Below, piece after piece: positions 47,165-58,449 of a stretch of DNA of 64,000 bases; within the stretch, counting starts at the first letter, position 1, and each line of letters begins with the position of its first letter. The DNA comes from Leucocoprinus leucothites (taxonomy: Eukaryota; Basidiomycota; Agaricomycetes; Agaricales; Agaricaceae): contig JAACJO010000030.1 in assembly GCA_013368445.1 (NCBI GenBank), positions 310,001 through 374,000 on the forward strand. Reading direction: 5' to 3'. Position numbers and translations under genes: made by a program. Below the pieces are notes generated by a model, which saw only the letters and a program-made list of their open reading frames with translations, was not told where the DNA came from and searched no databases.

Positions 47165-47886
47165 AAGGCAGGCGGAAGCCTAACGCCTGAAGACTGGACT
47201 ATGTTATTTTTATGGTGCAAGCATTACCCAGGTTCCAGAGAGGGTAACTCCACATCGTAATCTACTGATTTAGGGATAATGCACATCTGAGGGATGGATC
47301 ACGATTTCGATCCTACTTTGTTACTCGTCCTGCCGACTGAATCTCGGCTGCTTTTATAAAGAATGTTAGGCTACACTTTAGCCAGTATTCTTTAAGAGGG
47401 GTTGCATTGTTCCAGAATCCGGTCACAGTAACTATTCGTTAAGATAGCATTCATGGCACATGTAACCGTTTTCATAGAAGTAGCGAGATATCGGTCAGCG
47501 GACAATTCAGAGGTACACTAGTGTCAAGGTTTGCGTGAGCGAAGAATCCTTCAGAATTATCTCGAGCCCAAGAAGCCTATCAGAGTGTGTTCATATGAGC
47601 AGATAGATTGGTACCTTCAATTCGGCTCTCTTCGAGAAGCGACTGTGAGAATGTCTTTTATGCCTAAAAAGTTATCGTCTTTCATATATTTAGTTCCGTC
47701 GGGAACCTGATTCGGAAGGTAGCTAGAGTCCGCAACGCATTGTTATCAAGAGCACGCAATCGAACCAAACGTTCTCATATAGATGCTCATGGCAACGCTG
47801 GCAGCAGAAGAGAGAAGAGCAAGCAAAGCTTGGAGTTTATTGGGCCTGGGTCAATAACAATATATTCGACCTCTAGCAACATTGGA
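47165..47886. other. Intergenic P450-7 / Ohr
   Basis: About 720 bp between two convergent 3' ends. Nothing is recognised. Confidence 0.5.
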
Positions 47887-48600
47887 TCACGCCCTCGAGA
47901 CATTGACGCTGATGCCATGTTTGAGCGCACGGCTGTATGGACAGAACTAGAGATAGTGTTAAGTAAACTCAGGATTCTCAACGCAGAAGGGTCACGCACC
48001 TCATGAGCAGCTTGAAGCACCTCTTCGTCGACGCCTTCCACTTTTATATCCACCGCCAATCCAAATCCACCAAGATCCTCGGGTTCACCAAGAGAAACCG
48101 AGACGTGAACCTTCGCGGTTTTGGCTTGGTCCGGTTTCTTTTGATTGCGAGCGACAAGCTGGGTAGCTCCTAGGAAGCAAGCTAGGGCAAAGGTCGTTTA
48201 TATAAAGAGGAAAAGTTCAAAGGCACAAAGTTATTTTATCAGACTTGTGCAGTATGATACTTGAGTATGTGAAAAAGACATACACGCGTAGCCCATTGCG
48301 TATAACTGCTCCGGGTTTTGTCCGTTGCCAGTTCCTCCGAGCTCTTTGGGGGTCGCAAGGTCAAGACTAAGTCCGTTAGCATCGACGTGACCATTACGTC
48401 CAGCACCGGTGGCCGTAGCAGTAACGTTGTACTGTTGAGGCATTTGAAGAATGTAGTTAGTCAGTATTTCGGACTCGGAGGGTGCTGGGACCTACCTTGA
48501 CGTCCTTCAGAGTAAGATAAGACCTTGCTTGAGTTACCGGAACACGAAGGTGAGAAGCCTGGAGTATTGGGCGACGAAGAGATTGAATAGCTGACAACAT
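47887..48600 (-). CDS. OHR: Ohr/OsmC-family organic hydroperoxide reductase, mitochondrial
   Basis: Thiol-dependent peroxidase that reduces organic hydroperoxides. Exon 1 (ATG 48598-48600) is a basic, Ser/Arg-rich presequence (MLSAIQSLRRPILQASHLRV, ending LTLKDVK), pointing to mitochondria. Exon 2 has YNVTATATGAGRNGHVDANG, LATPKELGGTGNGQNPEQLY and AMGYA. Exon 3 has the first catalytic Cys in ACFLGA, then AVDIKVEGVDEEVLQAAHE. The last exon gives FCPYSRALKHGISVNVSRA with the second Cys in CPYS, ending at TGA 47887-47889. About 170 aa with both redox cysteines present. The family is best known in bacteria and is also found in many fungi. It lies between P450s, but a functional link is only a guess. 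Confidence 0.92.
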
Positions 48601-49904
48601 TTTAAGATTCAATTTCTGAACAAGTGGTTATGTTGAAAGAGCGAAGCGATCAGTAACTATGTGATGGTGGAATTTGATGGGAATTTCGAGAACGTTAGGG
48701 GTTAACCGGTTAGTAACGGGGTCGATCTAATGATTTATTGACGCTCTCCCTAGCCTCTGGTACTGCCCTCATAGTATTTTCAACCCAAGCACCAACATAC
48801 GAGCATAATTGTTTCCCAGTTGAGTTGAATACGAAGGAATAAGTTTGAGTAGATTAAACAGGCTATTTGATGCTATCTTATCTGATAAACTCTTGTCTAT
48901 TTGTGACAATCTGGTCAGTGCTATGCAACCAAACCCGTTCAGTCACCAGTGTTCGCCTTGACGAGCGCTTGGGCAGGGAGCTCAGGGACTCTAGGTTCTC
49001 CTTCACACCTTTCAAGCTAACCCCTAGCAATAGATACCCCGGAAATCAACGCACTCGTGCATTACATCTCACGCGCAAACTTTGTGAACATCTGAGTCAA
49101 TCTAGCTGATCAGAATTGTCAGAAGACCGCCCACCAAGACGAATATGTCGGATCTCTTATACTCCTCCCACTCATTCGGTCTTATGACAAGCCGAACGTT
49201 GACTGTGTTCACCTGCAACTGGGCCTTAGCTGCCTTTCATAGTCCTATTTTCGGAAGACCGGCCACCTATTGATTGATCTTCAAACAAGCCTATCCCTTC
49301 GTGGGTAACAACCGGTGATCACGACTTACACTACATGTATTACCCTGTATTACCGCGCCCTGGCACATTGTACCTTTCACCTTAGTGGCGTTGCGGGGTC
49401 GGGCTGCCCCGAAAGCATGAAACGGACCTGGAATGCTGTCAAGTCCCTTTAAGGACAAGCTGGGCGCGGATACGGAGATATCTTACCCAGTATGTTGTGC
49501 ATGTGGTAGTGTGCTGTGGCTATCATATGTAAAAACAAGCACGATGACACCTGTTGATATGCATTGTATGTAATGCAAGCACCCCCCTGCCTCAAAGACC
49601 ACTAGACGATCTATCTCACAGTGAGAGGGATTTCCCAGTGTCTCTCCATGCTAACCAATTATTGCTCACTCAGAACGTAAGTTCACCGTTTTTCTACTCA
49701 TTGACGGGATCCCTCTCTACTAGAATATCGTCACCGATCCTTAATTAAACAAGTCAATTACTCCTACCAACCCGTGGCTCCTGTCAATGAAACCAACGAC
49801 ATAATTTGGATACGACAGGAAACGCCCGGACAGGGTCGGTGGTAAACATTGGATACATAAATGCCACCATTCCCTGAGGTCTCAAACACCCCCTGATCAC
49901 AACC
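48601..49904. other. Intergenic Ohr / P450-8
   Basis: 1.3 kb upstream of two divergent genes. The short plus ORFs at 48867-49109 and 49554-49748 show no family features. A TATA-like 'tacataaatg' sits about 50 bp before the P450-8 start. Confidence 0.5.
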
Positions 49905-52009
49905 ATGGCGCTTCTTCGTCTTCAGGATGTTGCATTCTTATCCATCTGCTTGATCATACACCTTAGTTATCGCCATCGTCGTCGAACTACCTTACCACTA
50001 CCTCCTGGACCGCGACGATGGCCCATCATCGGGCATGCGTTATCTATTCCAATGACCTTTATGCCCAAAGCCTACAAGGTTATGGGAGAACGACTCGGTG
50101 TGTTTCACGTTGAAAAGAGACCAAAGTAACCATTAATCATGAAGTATAGGCACGAAGATTATATACCTTGAAGCGTTTGGCCAGAGCATGGTCGTCCTTA
50201 ACGACGTCCAGATGGCCAGAGATCTTCTTGAGAAGCGTTCCGCCTTGTACTCGAGCCGACCCCACTTGAACATGCTCATGGATGTGTGGGTAATTTCTTT
50301 GCAAATCACCTGTAATCGTCAGTATACCGAGCAATTTGGTTAGAATGGACATCAACTACATGTTTTCGGTTATGCCCTATGGAGAGGAATGGCGGAATTA
50401 CCGTCGATTGTTCCAACAATACTTCTCCCCTAAGACTTTACATAGGGATCAGGAGAAAATGATGGATTTCGTTCGTAAAGGACTTTTGCCAAACATGTAC
50501 CAGCTTCCCCAAGATTCTCTTCAGCACATAAAAGAGTGAGTGGCTACATCCACTATCCAGTTGTTGATTTGACTTGCCTCAGCTGTATTGGGGGATTCGC
50601 TACCGCAATCACCTATGGATTCCCCATAAAGAAACGCCACGATCCCACCGTCGAGCATGCCGAGAGAGCTTTCAGCGCTTTGGCTGAAGCTGGCACTCCA
50701 GGGCGATTCCTTGTAGACATCATGCCGATTTTGAAATATGTCCCGGAATGGGTTCCAGGTGCAGGCTTCAAGAAATTAGCCCGTGAATGGAGATCTATCC
50801 TTTTACAGCTGCGAGACGAGCCTTATTGGAAGACGATGGGAGCAATTGTGCGTATGCATCCCTCATTATTTACGTTTGCACTGACCTTCAAAACAGAACG
50901 ATGGCACTGCACCGATATCCTTCGTTTCGGAGAGTCTGTCGGTAAACAGGGAGAAACTAGACCTTGAGCTGCAAGAAGAACGGATCAAGCAGACAGCTGC
51001 TCAACTTTATGGAGGTGAGTTGGATTATGGTTCGTATATTCCTCGATCCTCATCGTGATTTCTACAGCTGCGTCAGAAACGACATCGACAGCAGCTATCA
51101 CGTTCATCCTCGCGATGCTGAAATATCCCCGCGTCCAGAAATTGGCTCAACAGGAAATCGATTCTGTAATTGGACGTCATCGGCTACCCGAGTTTTCTGA
51201 TCAGCCCGACCTTCCTTACCTTTCAGCAGTTTTGAAAGAAGTTCTACGGTGAGCCTCGTAATTCTCAAAATCGTAATGGGGCGTCAGGATGGTACTGAAT
51301 ACAAATAGGTGGAATCCCACTGTCCCGTTGGGTAAGTCATACCGATTGTACAGCAAGTGAATCCCGCTCATTCCAGTTCCAGGTGTCCCTCATCGTACTA
51401 CAGAGGAGGACGTTTACGAAGGATGTCTTATCCCAAAGGGCAGTATTGTTATCGCCAATACGCTGTGAGTTACCAGCGTTGCTTATTATACCTTCCGGTG
51501 TGTCTGAGCGCTTCAATTTCAGTGCCATGCTCCACGATGAGGAAATATATCAGAATCCCAGCGAATTTATCCCCGAGAGATTCCTGAAGGATGGAAAAAT
51601 TAACCCAGATATTCCTGACCCAGAAGAGTATGCCACCTTTGGCTTTGGGAGACGGCACGTGGACTTCTTTTCTTTTTGACGGTCTATAAGCTCATCATCA
51701 ACTATCAGGTCCTGCCCAGGAGCTCATATCGCCCTGTCAAAGCTCTATATCATCGCAGTGTCTATTCTGTCTCTCTTCGATATCTCACCCGAGCTTGACG
51801 AGAACGGTCTCCCCATCGAATTGATCCCGGAGTTCAAAGGGAATGCCATCACTTCGTAAGAGCGCTTGTTTACTCTTGAGATGATCAATTCGGTGGCTGA
51901 TCCGCCTTGATTCAGCGTGCCGTTGCCTTTCCCATGCAAAATTACTCCTCGTCAAGGCGTTGATGTCGAGAAGTTGTTGAAGGAGTATATGAATTTCGAG
52001 ATGATCTGA
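49905..52009 (+). CDS. Cytochrome P450 no. 8
   Basis: Plus-strand P450 with ATG 49905 (MALLRLQDVAFLSICLIIHL) and hinge LPPGPRRWPIIGH. The second exon runs from TKIIYLEAFGQSMVVLND through SSRPHLNMLMDV without the intron that splits this region in nos. 1-6. Further blocks are [41 protein letters not shown]-helix AASETTSTAA, KEVLR, VPHRTTEEDVYEGCLIPKGS, FIPERF, FGFGRR-SCPGAH (Cys ligand), and CKITPRQGVDVEKLLKEY, ending at TGA 52007-52009. Intact, about 520 aa. It is convergent with P450 no. 9, with 250 bp between the stops. Confidence 0.91.
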
Positions 52010-52259
52010 AGGTTCTGCGAATCTGATGTGATTTACTTCTGTCATATATTGCATCCGAAATATCAGTGTATAATTGACCCGGTACCAGCCTTATCATGAC
52101 TCAGTTTGGAAGTGAGTAAGAACTTTCAGAGTTGTCACCGATGTTTTCTGGGATTGTGAAATAGAAGACCGTACCCATCTTGGAAAATGCAACGTATTTA
52201 ACATTCATTCTGGTACACACAACAGTCCGGAACTACATCAAAAAACATATCATGTCGTG

Positions 52260-54416
52260 TCAGATCATATCAGCGTTGAGATAATCCTTCAACAAGTGTT
52301 CAATGGGTCTCTCTTTACGTGGAACAAATCTACACTTGAATGGTAACGGTTCACTGTGGGGATAAGTACGGTGAGCCTAATGTGCTGAGGTAGCGGGGAA
52401 ACTGGTAGCAACTTACGACGTAAGTGAGTCGGAACTAAACTGAGGAACGACTTCAATCGGGGATCCTTCACTGTCAAGCTCAGGTACAATGTCGAACAGC
52501 GCGAGGGTGGATGCTGCAGCTAAAAAGAGTATCGGGTGAACAAGATGAGCACCAGGGCATATTCTAAGAAAGCCTATGAGCATTGGTTTCGCGCTGAGAA
52601 CAAATTGAACCAACCTTCTACCGAAGCCGAAAGTCACAGATTCCGCCGGATCGAGAGGGATATCCGTCATCAGTTGTCCATCCTTCATGAACCTCTCGGG
52701 TTTGAAGGTATAAGGCTCGGGGAAGAGCTCCTCGTCATGAAGCATAGCGCTAAAGTCAAAAAGTAAGCATGTGGAGTTCTTCAGACAAACACAGCACTTA
52801 CTATGCATTAGCCAACACTGTGCTTCCCTTCGGAATAAAGTATCCCTCGTACACATCGTCCTCTGTCGAGGCTCGCGGGACACCTGGGGCTCTTGTCAAT
52901 TATGATGTTCACAGCACAAGCTAATCCGTTACCTAGGGGTACAGGGGTATTCCATCTAGGAGCCAGGTCAGAGATTGGAAGGATGAGAAATGCGGCAAGC
53001 ACTCACCTGAAGACCTCCTTAAGTGTAGCCGTAAGGTATGGAAGTTGGGGTTGATCTGAAAATTCGGGAAGGCGGTTGGCTGGGACGGCCGAATCGAGTT
53101 CCTGCTGAACGCGCTTCTGGACATCGGGGTGGACGAGCATGGCAAGCATAAAGGTGATTAGGGTGACAGAGGTTGTTTCAAATCCCGCTATGCGCCAAGC
53201 AGAAATGTTTATAAAACCTCTACTCGAGCTCGAAGATAAAGCTAAAGCACTCACCACCATAGACCTGTTGAGCGACACGCTTGAGATCATTCAGAGATAT
53301 TTCCTCGCTCGGATCTTCACTCTGGAGTGTCATGTTATCAGAGAGGAATGAGGCATTTGCGGTACCATTATCCTGCAGCAATGAGTGTCAGTTGTGACTC
53401 GAGTTCCAAAGAAGAAAACCCAACTAAAGTCTGTAGTGTTGCCGCGTACGAGTCCTCAGACATTCGAACTACCGTCTGCCTCCACTTCTTTGCCAGTGAT
53501 TTGAAACCTGCTCCCGGCATCCAATCTGGAACATGCTTAAGGATAGGAAAAACGTCGACTAAGAATCGTCCAGGAGCAACTGCACTCGTGACGGCATCAA
53601 AGGCCTCTTCCGAGAGTTTAATAATAGGGTCGTTGAAGCGGCGGATGCGAATGCCATAGGAAACGGCGATAAAGAAACCTCCGATACAGCTGAAATGGGG
53701 TAAGGTCGCGGGAGTCTTAATAAAGAGCACAAGATAGGCGTACCTTCTGATATGCGAACGAAAATCCTGCGGGGCTTGGAAGATCCCTGCTATTAGTGCC
53801 CCACGAACAAACTCGGTGATCCTGTCCCTGTCTCTGTCGAGTGTCTTGGGAGAGAAATATTGTGTGAGAAGGCGCCGATCACGTCTCCATATGTCGCCGT
53901 AAGGTAGGAAAGAGAAGAAATAATCTATCTTCATGCTTTGGAAAATTAGCTTTGAGGCGAAGATAGACCCAATGTTGCGTACATTTCCAGGAACATGGTC
54001 ATATGAGGACTACCATTTGTGATTAAGAGGCAGCACATGCACGAAAAACTTCAATTACCGGTTGGAATACGTGGATGATCGTTTGTCAAGTAGATCTTTC
54101 CCTGCTTGGACACTGTTGAGGACAACAATGGGCTGACCGAATGCTTCGAAGTACAAAATTTTGGAGCCTATCACGAAAGACAAGGTTAAATCGTTGTTTT
54201 TACACGTCAGAGTCCTCGCCACCTACCGAGTTTATCTCCCAGACGCTTGTAATACCTCTGCGGGTAATGTGTTGGAATTGAGAGCGCATTTCCAACCAGA
54301 GGTAGTCGTGGTGGACCCGGGGGAAGAGGGCACTCCGTCCTTCGTCGTAAGCTGTACAAGAGAGCAGCAAAGCTGACGACGAGAATAGACGCCTCTTGTA
54401 ACCCTAGGAAGCTCAT
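52260..54416 (-). CDS. Cytochrome P450 no. 9
   Basis: Divergent P450 with ATG 54414-54416 (MSFLGLQEASILVVSFAALL) and hinge LPPGPPRLPLVGN. The C-helix region is GDIWRRDRRLLTQYFSPKTL; RFLVDVFPILKHVPDWMPGA follows. The I-helix is AGFETTSVTL, closer to the general consensus AGxxTT than the array's AASETT. ExxR is KEVFR. FKPERF, FGFGRR-ICPGAH (Cys ligand) and CRFVPRKERPIEHLLKDY follow, with the stop TGA at 52260-52262. The C-terminal signature ITPRxGKD is replaced by VPRKERP. The frame is open in all exons. It probably acts on a different substrate from the left array, but this is inference. Confidence 0.9.
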
Positions 54417-55997
54417 GAGGAAATGGGTAAAGTGGGGTCACCAGCGGAACACGTCCGTCTCCGTGTCTTTGGATCTTATACCTCCGCGACCCTTACTACT
54501 ACTCAATTCAACCAAATAAATAGCGAACCTCGGCGCCCATCCCCAACTTTCACATCCATTCAGCCTAACAAAGTGAAGAATCCTGGTGGGAAGGTCCAGT
54601 TAACTGTATTGGTCTCTTTCTGGATCTGTCTTGCCTTTACAGGCCAGTAATAAAGTCCTAGCCTGGCCGCGAGAACCTAGAAGCACGGCAGAAATTGGAA
54701 GGGACCGTTGGAAGAGAAATCACGTAACCGGTAATCAGACTCTGGGGCTGCAAGTTCGAACGATGCAGGGACCTAAGGATTACCTGAGCAATTATTTTCC
54801 TCTGTTCTTCGGGTCCCGCGTTGTCGGCAAACGGAGTATGAAAAAAAATCACGGGGCCACCGCACGAGGCATCTACTAGCAGTCGGAAGGAGGAAAAGAA
54901 AACATGATGGTTTGATAGCGATGCTCCCATAGGGCACTCTGTGGGAGTGAAAGGCAGAAAGAAAGATGCCAATCAGCCAATTGCATCGCCTGGAACTGAT
55001 GAGAGCATGGTCCGGTGCTGCAAGACGAGCGATGATCGATAATCTTGGTGACGCCCGGTCCAAAGCGGTAGGTGATAAATGGGAGAAGCACTACGGGCAA
55101 CAAACATATAACAACAACTATCTGATCGTCCCCACAACCCCAGTTTCGAAGCTTGAAGCTTGAAGGTCGGAAACGCCACAGGTTCTGAAGGCAGTGCTGC
55201 ATGGTACTCGTGAGAGTACTTTTTCCATTTTCTGCCTTGGGATTAAGACCCCTTTCATAAATCAATCACTTTGATTTTAGAAGCTCAAGGACCGAAACGG
55301 TGGCGGCGAGTGCGACAGCCCCACTTCTCCCTTGGGCTGTCAGAAACGAAGATGGAACGGAAGATGAAAGAATGATGAAGGTCAGAGGGATGATCCCGCG
55401 CTCGCAGGCTCATCGTTGTGTCTTGGGTGTCTGGTGTGAGCTTGGGCGATGATCAGTCGCTGGGGATATGTAGCGAAGTGCTTGGAATTTCCAATCATGG
55501 CTATTCTCTGGCAAAGCTTGGGACTAGCGCTGTGCACGCACTGTCCTCTGGCAGCATTGGCTTTGAAGCCTCATCCGCCACGGTCGGAGAGGCATAAAGG
55601 AAAGCACGCCCGTGAAGGTCTTTCTATCAGTTCATGCTATAATCACCGGTAGATCCAGGCGTGACACAATTAGTCAATCCATGCACTGCGGTGCAGGGAC
55701 AAGTTCACCCACGTGATCATTGCAAATGGCCCCTGGGGCTAGATCAGGACACAGTTGAGTAACCCAACGAGGATGGTCAATCTAGACTCGATCATGCAAC
55801 GCCATGTGATCAGATCGTACCGATATTAAAGCAAGTGGCACGCTGTTATCACAGGAGACAACAGTCTTATCCTACGAGGTGTCATACGAGAGGCATTATA
55901 CTACTAGAAAACAAGACTAAACCTAGTTAGCGCTACCTACGGCGTTGGATTTAAAGATTTAAAGGTCTGAAAGATCCAATCCTCGTTCACCAACCAT
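54417..55997. other. Intergenic P450-9 / P450-10
   Basis: 1.6 kb without a supported gene. ORFs on both strands near 54630-55265 are mutual shadows with no motif. No repeat shared with the rest of the window was noticed. Confidence 0.5.
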
Positions 55998-58031
55998 TAC
56001 AACTTCTCATCAAGATTCAGAACCTCGGCTTGAATCAACGCCCTAGCTCCTTTGGATCGCGGAACAAACCGACATGCAAACGGTGTAGGATGACTAACTC
56101 AAATCAACAACGTCGACACGATTGAAAAAATTCAGGTCACTCACTCAACCATTGTCTTCCCTGAATAATGCACCAACGGATCAACTTCTTCCCCTTTCTC
56201 ATTCAGGGGCTTCAAGATACTGAATGAACTTAGGAAGGAAGCGGCCACAACGAACAGTGTTGCTTGTGCAATTTGTGAACCAGGGCATGTACTATTGGTG
56301 AACAGTAGGTCAGGTTGAATGCGCAGTGAATGAAGGGAATATAACCTACCGACGTCCGAAGCCGAAAGTTGCTGTAACCTCTGGATCTAGTACGTTTTTC
56401 CGTAGTTGACCACTGGTCGTTAAGAATCGCTCAGGATCGAAATGGTCTGGTTTAGGAAAGTGTTGTTCGTCGTGAAGGATGGCCCTACACCCACCCACAG
56501 GTTAGCTGGCCAACAATGGGATAGTACCGAGCCTACCAGGCATTATTGATGATAATTGTTCCTTTAGGGATGAAATAGCCACGATAAACGTCATCTGCAG
56601 TAGTGCAGTGTGGCATGCCAGCTGGCACAACGGGCCGCCAGCTAGGAACCAGCAAACAAATAAACGGGTTATTCACTCCGCTCAACTATTAGATCAGACG
56701 TCAAGGAACGCGACTTACCGTAAAACTTCTTTGAGTACGGCAGTAAGGTACGGCATTGATGGCTTGTCGCTGTAAGAGGGGAGTCGATCATGACCGACGA
56801 TCGTGTCGACTTCTTCTCTTGCTTTGGCTTGTATGTCAGGGTACAAGGTCATGAGGAGAACGAAGTTATTGACTGCAGCGACGGTTGTATCTGAGCCACC
56901 TAGAAATTTCATGTATTTCAATCAAAAAATGGCGTGAAGGAGAGATAGTACCATACCAGCAAAGAAAACTCCAGCGGTTTCACGGATTACTTCCTTCAAA
57001 TTATGGATGCTCGTTTCATCGTTCTCGTCGAGTGCAAGAGAGACAAAAGATGGCTGAGCAACACCTTCGGCCTATGACGATAAAGAAACTCAGTCATCTC
57101 AGAAAATCATAAACACGGCTCTTAGACTTACGATCTCCTCAACAGCAGCGTCATATAGCCGATCAATGAAGTCATCCACAATCTTCCTTCCCTCCTTCCC
57201 TGTTTTACGGAATCCAGCACCAGGCATCCACTCAGGTACGTACTTTAGCGCTGGGATAATGTCAACAAGGTACCTCCCAACCACAGCGGCTTCTGTGGTC
57301 GTTTGCAACGTCAACTCTGCGAGGTTAATCCAGGGATCATCGAACCTCCGAATTCGGAGGCCGTACGCTAGGGAAAGAATGATACCACCGATGGTGCTTC
57401 GGATGTGCTTGTGGAAATCTCTTGGATTTTCCAGAATGTTGGGGAGGAGGTATTTGCGTACGAATTCTTCACTGCGAGAGGTGGCAATGTGGCTTGGGTC
57501 GTTGGGAGGGAAGTGGTGCTGGAACTTTTTGCGACGCGCTTTCCAGGCGTCTCCGTAGGGTATGACTGCCATGAAGCGAGTAGCGTTCATTCTGGACGAG
57601 GGAATTGGTCTTATGGAACAGGCTGCGAGTAAATGGATGGGCGTACAGATCGCATAACATCGTGAGATGAGGTCTACTAGAGTACGTAGCCGAGCGTTCG
57701 CCACATAGCTCATTGGCAGCTTCCAGAGAGTTAAGGACCACGATATGCTTGCCAAGAGCACCAAGGTACAAAATATCTGAGTCTATAGGATATTTTTGAT
57801 CAATTCTGAGATAAAGAGATGGATAAGCATCAACTCACTGTAGGTTTTCGACCATTCAGCGAAAACCTCGAATCCCTTGAAGGTTGGGATATCCAGGGTA
57901 TTGCCGATGATAGGCAGAGGTTTCGGTCCGGGTGGGTAAGATAGACTTGCCCTCGATTTGTACCGATAGTAAAGATGCGCCAGGGCAGCGCAACACACTA
58001 CCAGTATGTCGGTAGGACTAGGATCGATCAT
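55998..58031 (-). CDS. Cytochrome P450 no. 10
   Basis: The most divergent P450 here, with fewer introns. The ATG at 58029-58031 gives MIDPSPTDILVVCCAALAHL; an in-frame ATG at 58089-58091 would add 20 residues ahead of the anchor and is less likely. The hinge is YPPGPKPLPIIGN. Long central exon: GDAWKARRKKFQHHFPPND (C-helix), GGIILSLAYGLRIRRFDD, and GRYLVDIIPALKYVPEWMPG. The I-helix is GGSDTTVAAV, a classic motif. KEVLR, GYFIPKGTIIINNA, FDPERF, FGFGRR-TCPGSQ (Cys ligand) and CRFVPRSKGARALIQAEV follow, ending DEKL at TAA 55998-56000. About 530 aa and intact. A TATATA sequence lies about 175 bp upstream. Confidence 0.91.
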
Positions 58032-58449
58032 GGCGAACTTATTGCAAGTTTCTTGGCGGTCTTCCGCTGGGGGCCCACGGAAAATCCGCATACTGCATTA
58101 TAGGTTCTTATATGCCAGTATTCCACCATCGAGAACAAAATGGGGGTGGCTATTAGGCGAGTCACGACTATCATCCTCATCGTGGTAGTAATGGCTTCTA
58201 GGGGCATATATAGCATAATCTGCGGAGCTCTTGGCGTGGCGAACTCGGGGGCTTTGGAACTTCTTGGGGGAGAGATTTAACCGCATTGTCAACCCAAAAG
58301 GCAAAGCAAGGACTCGAACGCGGGAGAGTAGTGGTATAGTAGTGGGCGACTGACAGGGATCAATTGGCGCCCACGAGGACAAAGATTCGGATCGGCTTTT
58401 TGATCTGCCAAACAACCGTCAACTTGTTTCCAGTTTCTGCTGTCCTACC
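58032..58449. other. Divergent promoter region P450-10 / Rex1
   Basis: 418 bp. 'catatatag' near 58205-58213 could be a minus-strand TATA box for P450 no. 10. Nothing else is seen. Confidence 0.45.

Noticed and set aside
54630..55270. ORFs on both strands between P450 nos. 9 and 10
   Set aside because: They shadow one another and lack motifs; start codons are often non-ATG.
58300..58385. Possible minus-strand tRNA (GCGTTCGAGTCC resembles a B-box)
   Set aside because: The flanking T-stem does not pair and no acceptor or anticodon stem could be formed.
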